DNA from: Emergomyces orientalis
Taxonomy: Eukaryota; Ascomycota; Eurotiomycetes; Onygenales; Ajellomycetaceae
Direction of reading: 5' to 3'
Assembly: GCA_002110485.1 (NCBI GenBank)
Contig: MOWL01000067.1
Location: forward strand, 2,666,001-2,730,000
Length of the DNA stretch: 64,000 nt
Positions 48,001-58,741 of the stretch are shown here, piece after piece; the stretch's first letter is position 1; each line of letters starts with the position of its first letter. The notes below the pieces were generated by a model. The model was given only the letters and a program-made list of their open reading frames with translations, was not told where the DNA came from and ran no database searches. The translations under genes were made by a program, and so were the position numbers.

Positions 48001-48148
48001 GCAATCGCAAAACAAACCGAGTGATTTCGCATCAAGAGAATGAGCATTGAATGATATTGTCAATTTTCTTCTTTTAGAATATTTTTCCTAATAGCATCTG
48101 ACCACTCTTAATGATCCGCCCTCGACCTGTCTGAAAAGAACCATCGAG
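45010..48148. other. Long gene-poor region with a 9-bp tandem repeat
   Basis: 3.1 kb in which I find no supportable gene. It holds a T-rich/A-rich segment (45885-45945), one TACTCCGTA motif (46046-46054) and a tandem GTCTTGGGA repeat (about 46963-47002). The last kilobase is presumably the 5' region of the gene starting at 48149. Several open frames of 60-105 codons show no domain, signal peptide or splice partner. A noncoding RNA cannot be excluded from sequence alone. Confidence 0.5.
46963..47002 (+). repeat. (GTCTTGGGA)n 9-bp tandem repeat
   Basis: About four units, the first two slightly diverged (GTCTTGGAA, then GTCTTGGGA). It lies in noncoding DNA. Confidence 0.8.
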
Positions 48149-49134
48149 ATGTTGGCCGTCAGATCCCCATCGTCTGTCTCCTCTGGAAGTCAAATATCTG
48201 GTTTCTCCCCATACTCGGCCTCCCCAAGCTCCCCATCTCCTTTTCCAATGTGAGTAGACAAACCAGCTACGGCTTTACGGCTTTCTGTTCCATGGCTCTG
48301 ATTTACCACTCTCCACAGGCAATCCGATAGACTCCCTTCGTCCCAGGGATCTCCCTCCCCCTCCCAGATGTCCTCCAACTCTAAATCGAACGAAGTTTCT
48401 AGGACCTCACCAAAGGCGTTCACTCCAAATGGATTGGATCCTTCGGAGAACCACGATGCCAACACCAACGGAGATATAGACCGCTCTATTACAAGGTCGG
48501 GGAGCGCACTTAGTGTATGAATTCCCCCGCTACACAACGCTCAATAGCCAAGGAGCTGGCATCAATTATTGATACTCTTGCAGATACGCACCTCCGGCGC
48601 CGGAGTGAGTGATTTCAAAACCAACTCTGACGAGGACGATGCACCCCAATCCGTAATACACGTTCCATCCGGCTTTGGTAAATTTGTAAGCGGGTCATCT
48701 TCCGGCTTTCCACGTCTTATTTTTATTTTAATATAAAGGCTTTTGTCACCAGGAGACTGATAATTTAGTAGCTAGACAATGTCCCTTCGCCACGGGCAGA
48801 GTCCATCAGATCATCGTCGGCGCAATCAGATGTGACAGTCACTACGCCTCTAGCGGTTCATAACGGCCACAACAATAATGCGGGAAAGGTGGGCACTTTG
48901 ACAAGCCTCGAAAATGAATTCACAAGCTAAAAGATGCGCCTAGAAACCCACCACTCCAGTATCGCCCCCGCCAATCACCACACAAATTGCACCCCCGGAG
49001 GATTGGTCAGATCGAACGACCCCCCGTGCACAGACAAGACAGGAGGTTGAAGATTTCAAAAAGAGAGCCAGGAAAAGTAATCTAGAAGGTAGTGTTGCCT
49101 TGCACAGCAATTTTCCCTCCTTTTTTTTCCCTTG

Positions 49135-49166
<32 letters not shown>

Positions 49167-50597
49167 TTAAGTTTATTCTAACGCTGGCATTTGGCAGACA
49201 TACCGGAGACCTTCGACAGCGAGCAGACTGCAGAAGATACCGAAGATGAACCAGAGATTCTCCGGGACATGGGGGAGATCACAACAACCACTGTTGGTAA
49301 ATTCCAGGATACGGAGGACGAATTGAACGCCTTAAGGACAGCATTATCAGAATGCTGGACTTTATGTAATACTCTAGCAAGCTTAAGTTACATTCATCGG
49401 GAGCGATTGTTTAACTTTGCGGGGAAGGGAGATATGCAGGAACAGGCCTGGAAATCGTGCTGGAAACTTTGCCAAAACCTTTACGAGAATCGCGATAACG
49501 ACGACCATCACACCTACGTGCGGCCAACGCTCGATTTGTGCCGGGACTTTTGTCAAGCGTTGTTTGAAGTTCGCGTGCGGGATAATGAGGTTGCCGACTC
49601 CGTGCTGCGTGTAAGTTTTGAACTCAACAATCATCTGTATAATACACATGATCGAAACCTTCCTGAGGCGTTCCGAGAACGGACCTTGGACTTTTACATC
49701 ACGCTGTGTCATCGGCTTATGAAGCAGCGGACACGGCTCGCGGAAGAAACAGACACACTACTCAGGGCCTGTTGGTCTCTTGCAGAGATGCTATTTAGCC
49801 TACGGCAAAGCAAACGAGAAGGCAAAGCTCCCGATGAAGAGCTACTCGGATCCGCCGTACAGGCATGTTGGGAACTCTGTGATCTTTTCCGCGAAGGTTG
49901 GACCCAAATTCGACCAGATCGTGGCACGCCACGGCCCAGCCAGACGACTTTCACACAAGCCTTTTACCAGGCTAAACGATCAGAGTACACTATAATGAGT
50001 GAGGAAGATGGCCAGGGACGTGGGGGAAATCCTGAAACCCCCACGACCATATTCGAGGATACTGCCACAGTCTCACCCGAAGAAGCACACGTCCCCAACA
50101 TCCTCCTCCTAGGTCCAGGGCACAACCAAGTAACCCCTCCCAAATGGTCGTCAAATTCCTCCACGCTATCCGGATACTCCCAATCATCATCTGGAAAAAC
50201 AACCTCGTCCAACAACACCGTCAAATCCCCTTCAGAGGACCCGAATCTTACCTGCCTGAAACTCCTGATCATCCGAGCCGCGATGAACAGCGGCTTCCAG
50301 CGAGGTACAACTCAGACCCTATCCGCGTTTGTCAAATCGCTCTCCTCAGATTCCTTCGGGACACAATTATGGCAACGCACACTGCTGGAAAACTATAAGA
50401 AGCTAGTAGTTTTTGACTCAGCGTTCCGCGACGTCGCGCCCTCCGCCCGCGCGGGCGCAGTGGATGTTGCGAACTCTGTTAGATCGATGGTCCAACATAA
50501 TGGGCAATATATATGGTTGCAGGACCTCTACCGACTTGTCTTTGGCTTCCATACCGAAGAAGCAATGCATCGGAAGAGCGTTACGGTGCAGACGTAG
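48149..50597 (+). CDS. Conserved fungal protein with Cys/Trp helical repeats, function unknown
   Basis: Six exons (48149-48249, 48319-48514, 48584-48685, 48772-48888, 48944-49088, 49198-50597) encode 686 residues. The first five small exons give a Ser/Pro-rich disordered N-terminus (about 220 residues). Splices are consistent: exon 3 to 4 requires the second of two adjacent AGs, because the first gives a stop. Residues about 265-455 contain a recurring helical pattern of Cys-Trp-x-Leu-Cys type: ECWTLCNTL, SCWKLCQNL, LCRDFCQAL, DFYITLCHRL, ACWSLAEML, ACWELCDLF. After a Ser/Thr-rich linker, a C-terminal helical domain (about 565-686) has LTCLKLLIIRAAMNSGFQRG and LPSFG-like FGTQLWQRTLLENYKKLV. 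I recall similar uncharacterised proteins in Aspergillus and relatives but do not assign a family name. No signal peptide or membrane helix is seen, so it is probably cytosolic or nuclear. Confidence 0.84.
49135..49163 (+). repeat. T29 homopolymer inside an intron
   Basis: A run of 29 T in intron 5 of the Cys/Trp-repeat gene, 34 bp before the acceptor at 49197. It may serve as the polypyrimidine tract and is prone to length change. Confidence 0.85.
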
Positions 50598-52776
50598 ATT
50601 TATTATAAAACTGACTGTCTTTTATGTGAACAGCCATGCCGTGCTCTAAGAAATTTTTTTGTTTCTTTTTTCCAGCGGGCACGTCGCTATTTATTATTAT
50701 TATTTATTATTTATTATTTATTACTACTATCTTTAACAAAAAGATACCCCCGTCCCACGATCTACTTTACCCTTCTTCTTAACCTCTGGCTTTATTTTCG
50801 CTCCCAGTATATACTCTTTGAGTTGATGGCACAACTACTTAACTCCCCACCCAGCCAGATGCACGCCTACGTGGATATATACAGTCTGGTTGGGCTGACC
50901 CGTTCACAGTTTGGAGCTAACAAACCATCAGCAGAACGTTTCCCAAGTGACATTAATCTCCCCTTTTCTTCTCCCCCTTGATCAATCCCCACCTTACAAC
51001 TACGACAACCACACCCCCTCGTATTATCCATCTCTGAGTATCCCCGTGGATATTTTGGATGTTCTTATTGCTATATTATTATTACTATTTTCGACTGGTT
51101 TTCATTAAACACGTCTTCACCGGCAAATGCATACATATTGGGATCTCCCCTTCTGCGCTCCTCCCCCTCACTTCACCCATTCTATCTCATTTTTTTTTCT
51201 TAACTCTTTTTCTTTGGAAAATTGAGCAGCATTTTATATACCACTTCTTGGTCTTCTCCATCCTGTCCATGCATCATCCATCTACTCATCCCCCTCTTGT
51301 TGGACGATTTACGAAATGAATTCATATTCATTATAGCATTTATTCAACCACAACGCTCTTTTTTTCTGAAGGTTTTGGTTTTTATTTTTTGGCCTCTTTT
51401 TGTGTGCTTGCATCTATTTTTACTTTTCCGTTATTCATATCCTCTACTACCTTGAGAAAGAATCATATGATCCTGACATTCTACAGCCAACAAAGATGTG
51501 TACTTTTTTTTTTTCTTTCCCTCGTCCATTTCCCTCATCCTGTTTTTGTTTCATATCTTGATTGAAAAACGGAAATAAATTTTTATTTCTATCAATTTAT
51601 TATATTTTATGGCACATATATATACGTACATTAAGTATTGTTAAGTGGTAAGCATGTTCTTTCTATCAACACTCTTTTTACAAAATAATACTTTAATCTG
51701 CCTACTCTCTCATATTTTCCTCGAAGTCTATAATCACCGGATTGAAAGCCAGGGAAAAAAAGCTGAGAGGAAGGCGAAGAAAAAGAAACACACGAAAACC
51801 AAAAACAATCAAGCTAAGTTGAGCGAAATAATTATTAGATATCCGAGAGTCGTTTATTCCGTGCATCAGCATACATACACCGAGTAGATATATCTATCCA
51901 TCTCCATTTCCATTTCCATTTCCATACACGGAGCCACAGAAGCATCATCCACGGCAGTCATCTGGGTCCAAAAATCGAGATCTGCTTCCAACTAAACCTT
52001 CCATGCTCCACCTGGATTCAAGCTTACGGCGGCCATCGAAACCGACGGGCTCCGAGCGATAATCCAAATGGCAATCAATTTTCTTTTTACTCACATTTTA
52101 GGAAGGTGATCCGAGCCCTACCTAGTTTTTCGAAGATTTTTAAAGATACTCTTTCTTATATCTTAAAATTCTTGAAAATCATCCACCTTACTGAGGTGAG
52201 GGCCTCTCATCAATGATCATGCCACCCAATGTGACACATATCACGAGCATCTCGAAACTGTAGCTATTAAAGAGAGAGAAGTTCAAGGAAAGATGAATTT
52301 TTATTCTTTGCTGCTTTAAGAAAGCAATCTTCTAAAGGAAATATCAGATAATGTGTTGGAGTAGCACCATTCTCTCTAGAATTTTCATTCCACTCCTGCA
52401 TTTGTGAGTGCACTGTGAGTGCTCATAGAATAAAGCAATTAATCTATTAATAACTGAAATGCTGTCTTGAGTATTTACAAAAGTGAGAGAATTTTTCCTT
52501 TCATGCACTTTTTGCATTAAATTGAGAGCTTGATACTGTTCATGCTTCACGCTCTTCAATCTTGTGATTTGCAGTTTAAACATAGAATCTACTAGTTACT
52601 CGAATCTATCAAGTAAGTTGATATACTGATCTTTAAATACCAACTCATTTCATTTTCTTGCAGCATATCAAGCTCTATATGTATAAGATTGATGATAAAG
52701 AGCTTTTTTCGAAGCTCTTTATTGTTTATCAATTGACACAGATCTTCTCAAGAATGTTGTTGACCCTTGGCAAAAT
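50598..52776. other. AT-rich gene-poor region, possible decayed element
   Basis: 2.2 kb without a supportable gene. It includes (TTA)n runs at about 50690-50720, T-rich stretches to 51600 and a TCCATT hexamer repeat near 51897-51925. A weak open frame on the minus strand (52583-52344, 79 codons) has no recognised domain. A perfect 11-bp inverted repeat lies at 52695-52722. Confidence 0.5.
52695..52722. repeat. Short perfect inverted repeat (hairpin)
   Basis: Arms ATAAAGAGCTT (52695-52705) and AAGCTCTTTAT (52712-52722) pair perfectly over 11 bp with a 6-base TTTTCG loop. It could fold in RNA or be a transposon footprint. Confidence 0.8.
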
Positions 52777-52860
52777 ATTGTGAGGAACAAACAGATTACT
52801 GGCGAAACAAGATTCTGCCCGAGACTCGAGGAAATTCGCCAGTAATCTGCTCCTCACAAT
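52777..52860. repeat. Long imperfect inverted repeat, ~26 bp arms
   Basis: The left arm (52777-52806) starts ATTGTGAGGA and ends CAGATTACTGGCGAA. The right arm (52835-52860) is its reverse complement except for a bulge near the middle (ACAAA versus G). The 28-base loop is GC-rich. It lies 204 bp before the broken kinase gene. It may be a foldback element or the remains of terminal inverted repeats. Confidence 0.8.
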
Positions 52861-53063
52861 AACTGGAATCTCCGTGGACAATCTTCCGCGCGTCCATCAT
52901 CTTTCAGACCACCTGGGATCTCAGCAATCTATGAATCTCTCCCACTCTCTTTGTTTCTTCCGTTACTTTTTCAGCGAGACATTTGAGCATCAAGCGCTCC
53001 AACTTGACGGATCAATATACACGAAACACTACAATTTACAGGACACATCTAACCATCGTTTCA

Positions 53064-53870
53064 ATGGCAGATACAAAGCGTACTGGTAGCTTCGGACAAT
53101 CTCCTTTCTCCTACACCACTGGCCGACTCCTCTACAATGAATCTGCCCCACTCCGTAAGAGATACGATGAATTTGATGTTGTAGCGCTCAAGGAGGCCGT
53201 CAGCCAGCATACAGGGCGTGGAAAGATTTGTTAGCCTCACATAAATTGAGCGAGGGGCGGTTCGACCGTGTTTTTCTTGTCAAGCTTGAGGATAATTCTC
53301 AAATTATTGTCAAGATTCCATTTGACCACTCCATACCAAAAACCTATGCAACCGCTAGTGAAATGGCGACTGTTACGCTTCTGCCGTCTAAGGGCATCCC
53401 GGCTCCTACGATATATATGGATGGTCATCTACAGCAAACAATCCAGTTGGAGTGGAATAAATAGTACCTAATGGAGCTTGCGCCAGGCATTGGGCTTGAC
53501 GTTAAATGGTTTTAACTAACCAAAAAGCAGCAGTTGGCCGTGGCGACCGAGGTCATTGACATAGAGAAGAGACTGTTGGGTATTCCGTTCAGCTCTACTG
53601 GAAGTATTTCAAGAAAAGTACCCCACCCAAAATCCAGAGTGACCTCTATCTGCCTGGAACTGCATATTCCTGATGGAGACTCTGGAAACAACTGCATTGG
53701 CCCAATCGCTAATTCCATGTTTTGTCATTGGTCGTTGCCGATGGATTTTCTCTCCATTTCGACATGTAACAACAATCCAAATTCTCGGCCCCTCAACTGC
53801 CAAAGCGAGGAGTGAGACCTCACTCCTATCTATCGGCTCGAGCATCCACTGCTGGGCGTTGGCCACGAAG
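53064..53870 (+). pseudogene. Broken AIM9/aminoglycoside phosphotransferase (APH)-family kinase gene
   Basis: Kinase-like sequence is spread over several frames. From ATG 53064 the frame gives TTGRLLYNESAPLRKRYDEF and ALKEAVSQHTGRGKIC, then stops at TAG 53232-53234. A shift of frame just before that point continues KLSEGRFDRVFLVKLEDNSQ and IIVKIPFDHSIPKTYATASE (glycine-rich loop and catalytic Lys region), up to TAG 53462-53464. The same frame resumes YLMELAPGIGLDVKWF, meets TAA 53513-53515, and goes on KKQQLAVATEVIDIEKRLLG. A further frameshift lies near 53605, after which residues resembling the family (LYLPGTAYS) appear in another frame and then a stop. At least three stops and two frameshifts rule out a working product, and splicing cannot remove them all. 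This family is expanded in Onygenales. The C-terminal lobe past 53870 is not recognisable, so the right end is approximate. Confidence 0.82.
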
Positions 53871-56819
53871 AAAACTGATATTTTTTACTATTGCAAGTAC
53901 AGTACATTCTGCGACGGTAGACCTGTAATGCCAAATTGAGGAGAGTAAGAGGAAAAGTATGCATACAACCCAAGAGTAATCGGAATCCATGTAGCTCATC
54001 AAATCTTCAAATCTCCAGAGAGCAATTCCGGAAGTCAGCATCGATGGGCTGTACATTACATTGGCACTTGGCCAGCCTCGATGATTCCGTTTATGTGTCC
54101 TGCACCTAGATCTCAAATCGGAGGACATCATGAATTCCATGAGTTATGAAAAAAAGGGTACTCTACCTTGGTAGTGATTCCTCAGGGGACAATGAGTAAT
54201 TAGGATATCAATCAATACCTAAAGGTTTGTATACGGTATACTTGCAAAAAAAAAATAGAACATAAACACCTCCCGGCTTACCTACCAATATAAAATATAT
54301 CCATATTCCAAGAAAGGATACTTACCCGACTCACAGACCCCCAGTTTCTCTCTCCATCGGCTCATGAAATTTCGGAGCACAACATGTTGCTCGGAAAGGT
54401 TACATTATTATTGGCTCTCGGGGTGGGGTGGCGGATTGCGTCTGATCAACAAAATGTTTTTACCCAGTATTCTAAGTTTCTATTAAGCTCCGTCGGTCTC
54501 CAGTTGTCCCTTCAAAACGCTTGGTCTGGTTCTTTCTGGGTCCGCCCTGTCCGCCCTGGACTGCCAATCATAGGGTTCATATCAGGGATTTATAGCGGGC
54601 TTAAAATTAAAATATTGATAAGCTGGTGGAGAGGAACTTTGGATGACCCATCGGGGATCAATTAGGGCGTTCTTGGCTTCGTGCTCGGCGTAACGATGAC
54701 CGAAGGGAGGGATAGGAAGGGTTTTGGCTAGGTCCTGCGAGGAGGGTTGGAGTGGTGTGTTCTTTTGTTCCTTTTCTTCCCTTTGTACTTTAGCTTTTTC
54801 TTTTTCTTTTTTTCTTCTTTTCTTTTTTTCCGGCAATATTTTGGGACATAGTTTTGCCAGAGAGCAAAGGCACATGCGATTTGCGATAGCCACTCGGCTG
54901 GGTCTGAGTTTCCCATTTGTATCCATACAACTGGGTAGATTGGTAGGTTGTGTCCCCTTTCATTTCCCCTCTTGTTCATCTTTTTGGTATAAGTTAGATT
55001 TAATTAAAAAAAATTTAAAAAAAATTCAATCCTCCCACACAAACTCAGAGAGTTAACTTGGAAAATCCAGGGATAGTTCTGTTTCCCAGGAACAATCCGA
55101 AAATGACATCAGCCACGCCTTTGCGGCAAAGCTTAACCGTCTCAGAGCCAGCCAAGACGGGACTGGATGGAGCCTCAAGTCGGAGGCAGCTCGGATCTAC
55201 AGCTAATATCCAGCCGGGCCCCTTGGCATTAAAGCTTACACAGTAAACTCAGGGTCTCAGCATCGATATCAACACTGGTAGCTTTCCACTCAGTCTCGGC
55301 AGAAGAGGGAAGATGAAGGGGAAGGGATCAAGGGGTGTCATACTCTCCTTTTATGTTATATGAGACACAACCATCAATGGCGGTTGTCACCTTGGTACAG
55401 CATCATCCACATCTCTCTGTTTTCGATATAAGTTCCAAAACATTGACCCGATTCTTCTGTTCCCTGGGTTGTCGGCAAAGAGCAGTTTCTCATAGGTTCC
55501 CAAGCCGAATCGGCCCACCGTGCAATGCTAGCCAGGGTAATACTGGGTTTTTGCCAGTCCCCACATCCCCTCTTCCACTCTCAGCTAACACAAGGTCTAT
55601 ATATTTTTTATGAAAAAATTATTATTTTTTTTTTGAGAGAGAGAGAGGAAGTGCTACCACATGCAGGCATTACCAGTGCGCCGCTGATGCTGCTGCTGCC
55701 ACCCCGTTAAGCCGTAGTGCTCCGTACGTATGTACAGTACATACATACATACATGCATGCGTGAGTACAACCTACAGATCCGCTTGTTAGCAGCGTTGAC
55801 GGACTGGCACGCCCAGTAAATACAGGATCAACATGTGGGATCTTGAAGGGGGCTCCTTCGCGAATAATTCCCGGAGATAACTTGATAATTTATGGGTTTG
55901 ATATCCAGTGCTGTCAACTAAGTGTTATTTGGATTCGGCTCGCTTCACAACTACCGCAAAATTGAGGCCTTTGTATCTGATATTCGTTGGTCCCACCCCT
56001 GAGGGGGGGCAAACTCTCCTGCTCTCAGTAGCCATAAATGAAAGGGTTCTTATATGCCAACCCCCGAAAAGTTATTGGCAGTGGTAGAACTACACACGAC
56101 AGCGGAGAAAAGATGCACCTGCAATCTACTTAGCCACCCCACCATTGCCCAGAAATTCCGATCCTTTTGGCCCACGCCCACATATGCAAATACCCTAGCA
56201 CAAAGTAACGGGCTCATGGCAGTGGGGCGGGGTGGGATATCGCTTGGCAGCTCTCTGTCCACAATCTCTTATCCCTACAGGCCAGCTACAGCCCCCCATC
56301 AGCTGTGACGAAACATCCGCCCTGCTGCACACCACTCTCCCGCGCTCCCAGCGTTGTAGCCATCATGGAATTGCCCACGTCATATAAGAATCAGTTACAG
56401 ATGTGTATTTAAAAGCTGGGGCTTTATCCCCGGTACCCCCCTTCTTCTGTATTCCCCTTTTTTTCCCTTCTTTTTCTTCATGACTCTTTCTGGTCTTTGT
56501 CGTTGTAGGCGGTGCCACTTAACATCAACCTGAAATCTCACTTTATTCGGTCCTTACCCTGCGGTTCCAGCGCATGAGATACTCCCCAGATTAGCTGAGC
56601 TGTGCTTGGTCTTCTTTTTGCGTTGTATTGTCAATTGGCTGTTCATGGCATCTTGGTTCTGAGAATCGAGATTTTTCTCCGCGTTCCCGAGATCCGCATC
56701 TGGACTGCTCCCTTTTAGCTACATACTGCACCCACAGTTCCGCTCTATATATTGAAGTGGCAGCAATATCCATTAGATCCCAAGTTATTTCCCCCGGCCT
56801 CACCTCCCACAAAACTAAA
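53871..56819. other. Gene-poor region between the kinase relic and the sugar transporter
   Basis: Nearly 3 kb without a supportable gene; the first part may hold decayed 3' sequence of the kinase relic. It contains a pyrimidine-rich stretch (54760-54835) and (GAGA)n near 55636-55650. A 17-bp near-palindrome GTATGTACAGTACATAC lies at 55728-55744, followed by (CATA)n. From about 56440 the sequence is C/T-rich, as expected of the sugar transporter's promoter and 5' UTR. Confidence 0.5.
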
Positions 56820-56940
56820 ATGAACGACCCTGGCGCCCCTAGGTTCGCCGGCCTAACAGGCCACAAACTGTCGCTCGCTATTTCGACGGTGGCAACGACC
56901 GGTTTCTTGCTTTTCGGATATGATCGTGAGTGGTTCATTT

Positions 56941-56974
<34 letters not shown>

Positions 56975-58741
56975 TGCTATTGCAGTGCTAGCTGTTTCGG
57001 ATAGAAAATTAACAATTTTTCCTTTCAACAGAGGGTATCATGTCGGGCATTATCAGTGCCAAACCGTTCAATGACGCTTTCCCTCAAACCCGTGATAATG
57101 CGACGCAGCAAGGTTTCGTGACTGCTATCTATGAAGTTGGTGCGTTTTTCATCCAAAATATATCTACTCCAGTTCGAAAAGTATCTGGACGGATTTCTAA
57201 CTGGCCCGTGTTGGAGAGGTATAGGCTGTCTGGCAGGCGCAATGGCTATCATTTGGTTGGGCGACGCGCTGGGTCGTCGCAGGGCCATTATGATAGGTGC
57301 ATTTATCATGATTATTGGTGTTATTATTCAGGTTGCTGCCATTCCGGGCAATGGGGCTTATGCGCAATTTATCGTCGGGCGAATTGTTACCGGCATTGGC
57401 AACGGCGTCAACACATCCACAATTCCAACATACCAGGCAGAGTGTTCCCGGACGTCCAACAGAGGCCTCCTCATCTGCATTGAAGGTGGTGTGATTGCTT
57501 TCGGAACGTTGATTGCGTACTGGATTGATTTTGGAGCTGCCTACGGACCACCTGATTTGACATGGAGATTTCCAATTGCGTTCCAAATTGTCTTTGGTAT
57601 TTTCATCCTTGTTGGCATGTATTACCTGCCTGATTCCCCGAGATGGCTTTTCTTGCGAGAACGGTATGATGAGGGTGAAACCGTTATTGCTGGGCTTCAA
57701 GGGAAAGAGATTGCGCATCGGGATGTTCAGTTGCAGAAGAGTATTGTCCTGGACTCAATCAGAGCGTACGTCATGGGAACCCTATTCCCACATTCTTTTT
57801 ATCTCAAAAAGGGAGGGAAAATAACTGACTGTATATTTCCTTTTAGATCTGGTGGCCTTGGCTCCTCTACCCCCATGTCAGCCGTTTTCACAGGCGGCAA
57901 AACACAGCATTTCCGCCGCATGCTTCTCGGCGTCTCGTCCCAATTCATGCAGCAGGTCGGCGGCTGCAATGCCGTCATCTACTACTTCCCAATCCTGTTC
58001 AAGACCTCCATCATCCCGGGTGATGATTTCATGGCCATGCTTCTCGGCGGCATAAACATGATCGTCTACTCCATCTTCGCAACCTCATCCTGGTTCCTAA
58101 TTGAGCGTGTAGGCCGCCGGAAGCTCTTCCTGATTGGAACAGCCGGCCAGTGCCTCTCTATGGTGATCACTTTTGCTTGTCTCATCCCTGGCACGCAGCA
58201 GGCCGCCGTCGGTGCTGCTGTCGGCCTCTTCACCTATATCGCCAGTTTCGGCTCTTCCTGGCTGCCTCTGCCATGGCTTTACCCGGCCGAGATATCTCCC
58301 ATCAAAACCCGCGCCAAAGCCAACGCACTCTCCACCTGCTCCAACTGGCTCTTCAACTTCGTCATCGTCATGGTTGTCCCCGTCATGCTTGACGGGATTG
58401 GCTGGGGTACATATCTCTTCTTTGCTTGTGTCAACGCTTGTTTCTTCCCCGTCATCTACTTTTTCTATCCAGAGACGGCCCGTCGCAGTCTGGAGGAGAT
58501 CGACATCATCTTTGCAAAGGGGTTCACGGAGAATATCAGCTATGTTACTGCTGCCAAGCAGCTGCCGTATCTCTCCGCGGATGAGATTAAGCAGATGAAT
58601 GAGCAGTATGGCTTCGGCTCTGCGGATGAGGTGGCCACGCCTGGTGAGGTTAAGAGTTCGAGGAGCAATAGCAATGATGGGTCGAACGAGAATGGGAATG
58701 GGAATGACGGGGTGGCTGTTGAGGCGGAGAAGAGGGATTAA
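56820..58741 (+). CDS. MFS sugar transporter (hexose or related, H+ symporter type)
   Basis: Four exons (56820-56925, 57032-57139, 57225-57765, 57847-58741; introns 106, 85 and 81 bp) encode 549 residues. Sugar-porter signatures are present: FLLFGYDQGIMSGII across the first splice, the loop 2-3 motif GDALGRRRA, GNGVNTSTIPTYQAECS and PDSPRWLFLRER. After the loop come QQVGGCNAVIYYFPILF, SWLPLPWLYPAEISPIKTRA and the PETARRSLEEID motif after the last helix. Twelve helices are expected. QQVGGCNAVIYY lines the sugar site in this family. A basic and Asn/Gly-rich cytosolic tail ends the protein. The substrate is not readable from sequence. Intron 1 holds a T30 run. No adjacent enzyme gene suggests a cluster. 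Confidence 0.92.
56944..56973 (+). repeat. T30 homopolymer inside intron 1 of the sugar transporter
   Basis: A run of 30 T starting 18 bp after the donor at 56926. The acceptor is at 57031. The tract makes up more than a quarter of the intron. Confidence 0.85.

Noticed and set aside
52344..52583. 79-codon minus-strand frame in AT-rich DNA, considered as a transposon remnant
   Set aside because: No transposase, integrase or reverse transcriptase motif is present. Kept only as part of a possible decayed region.
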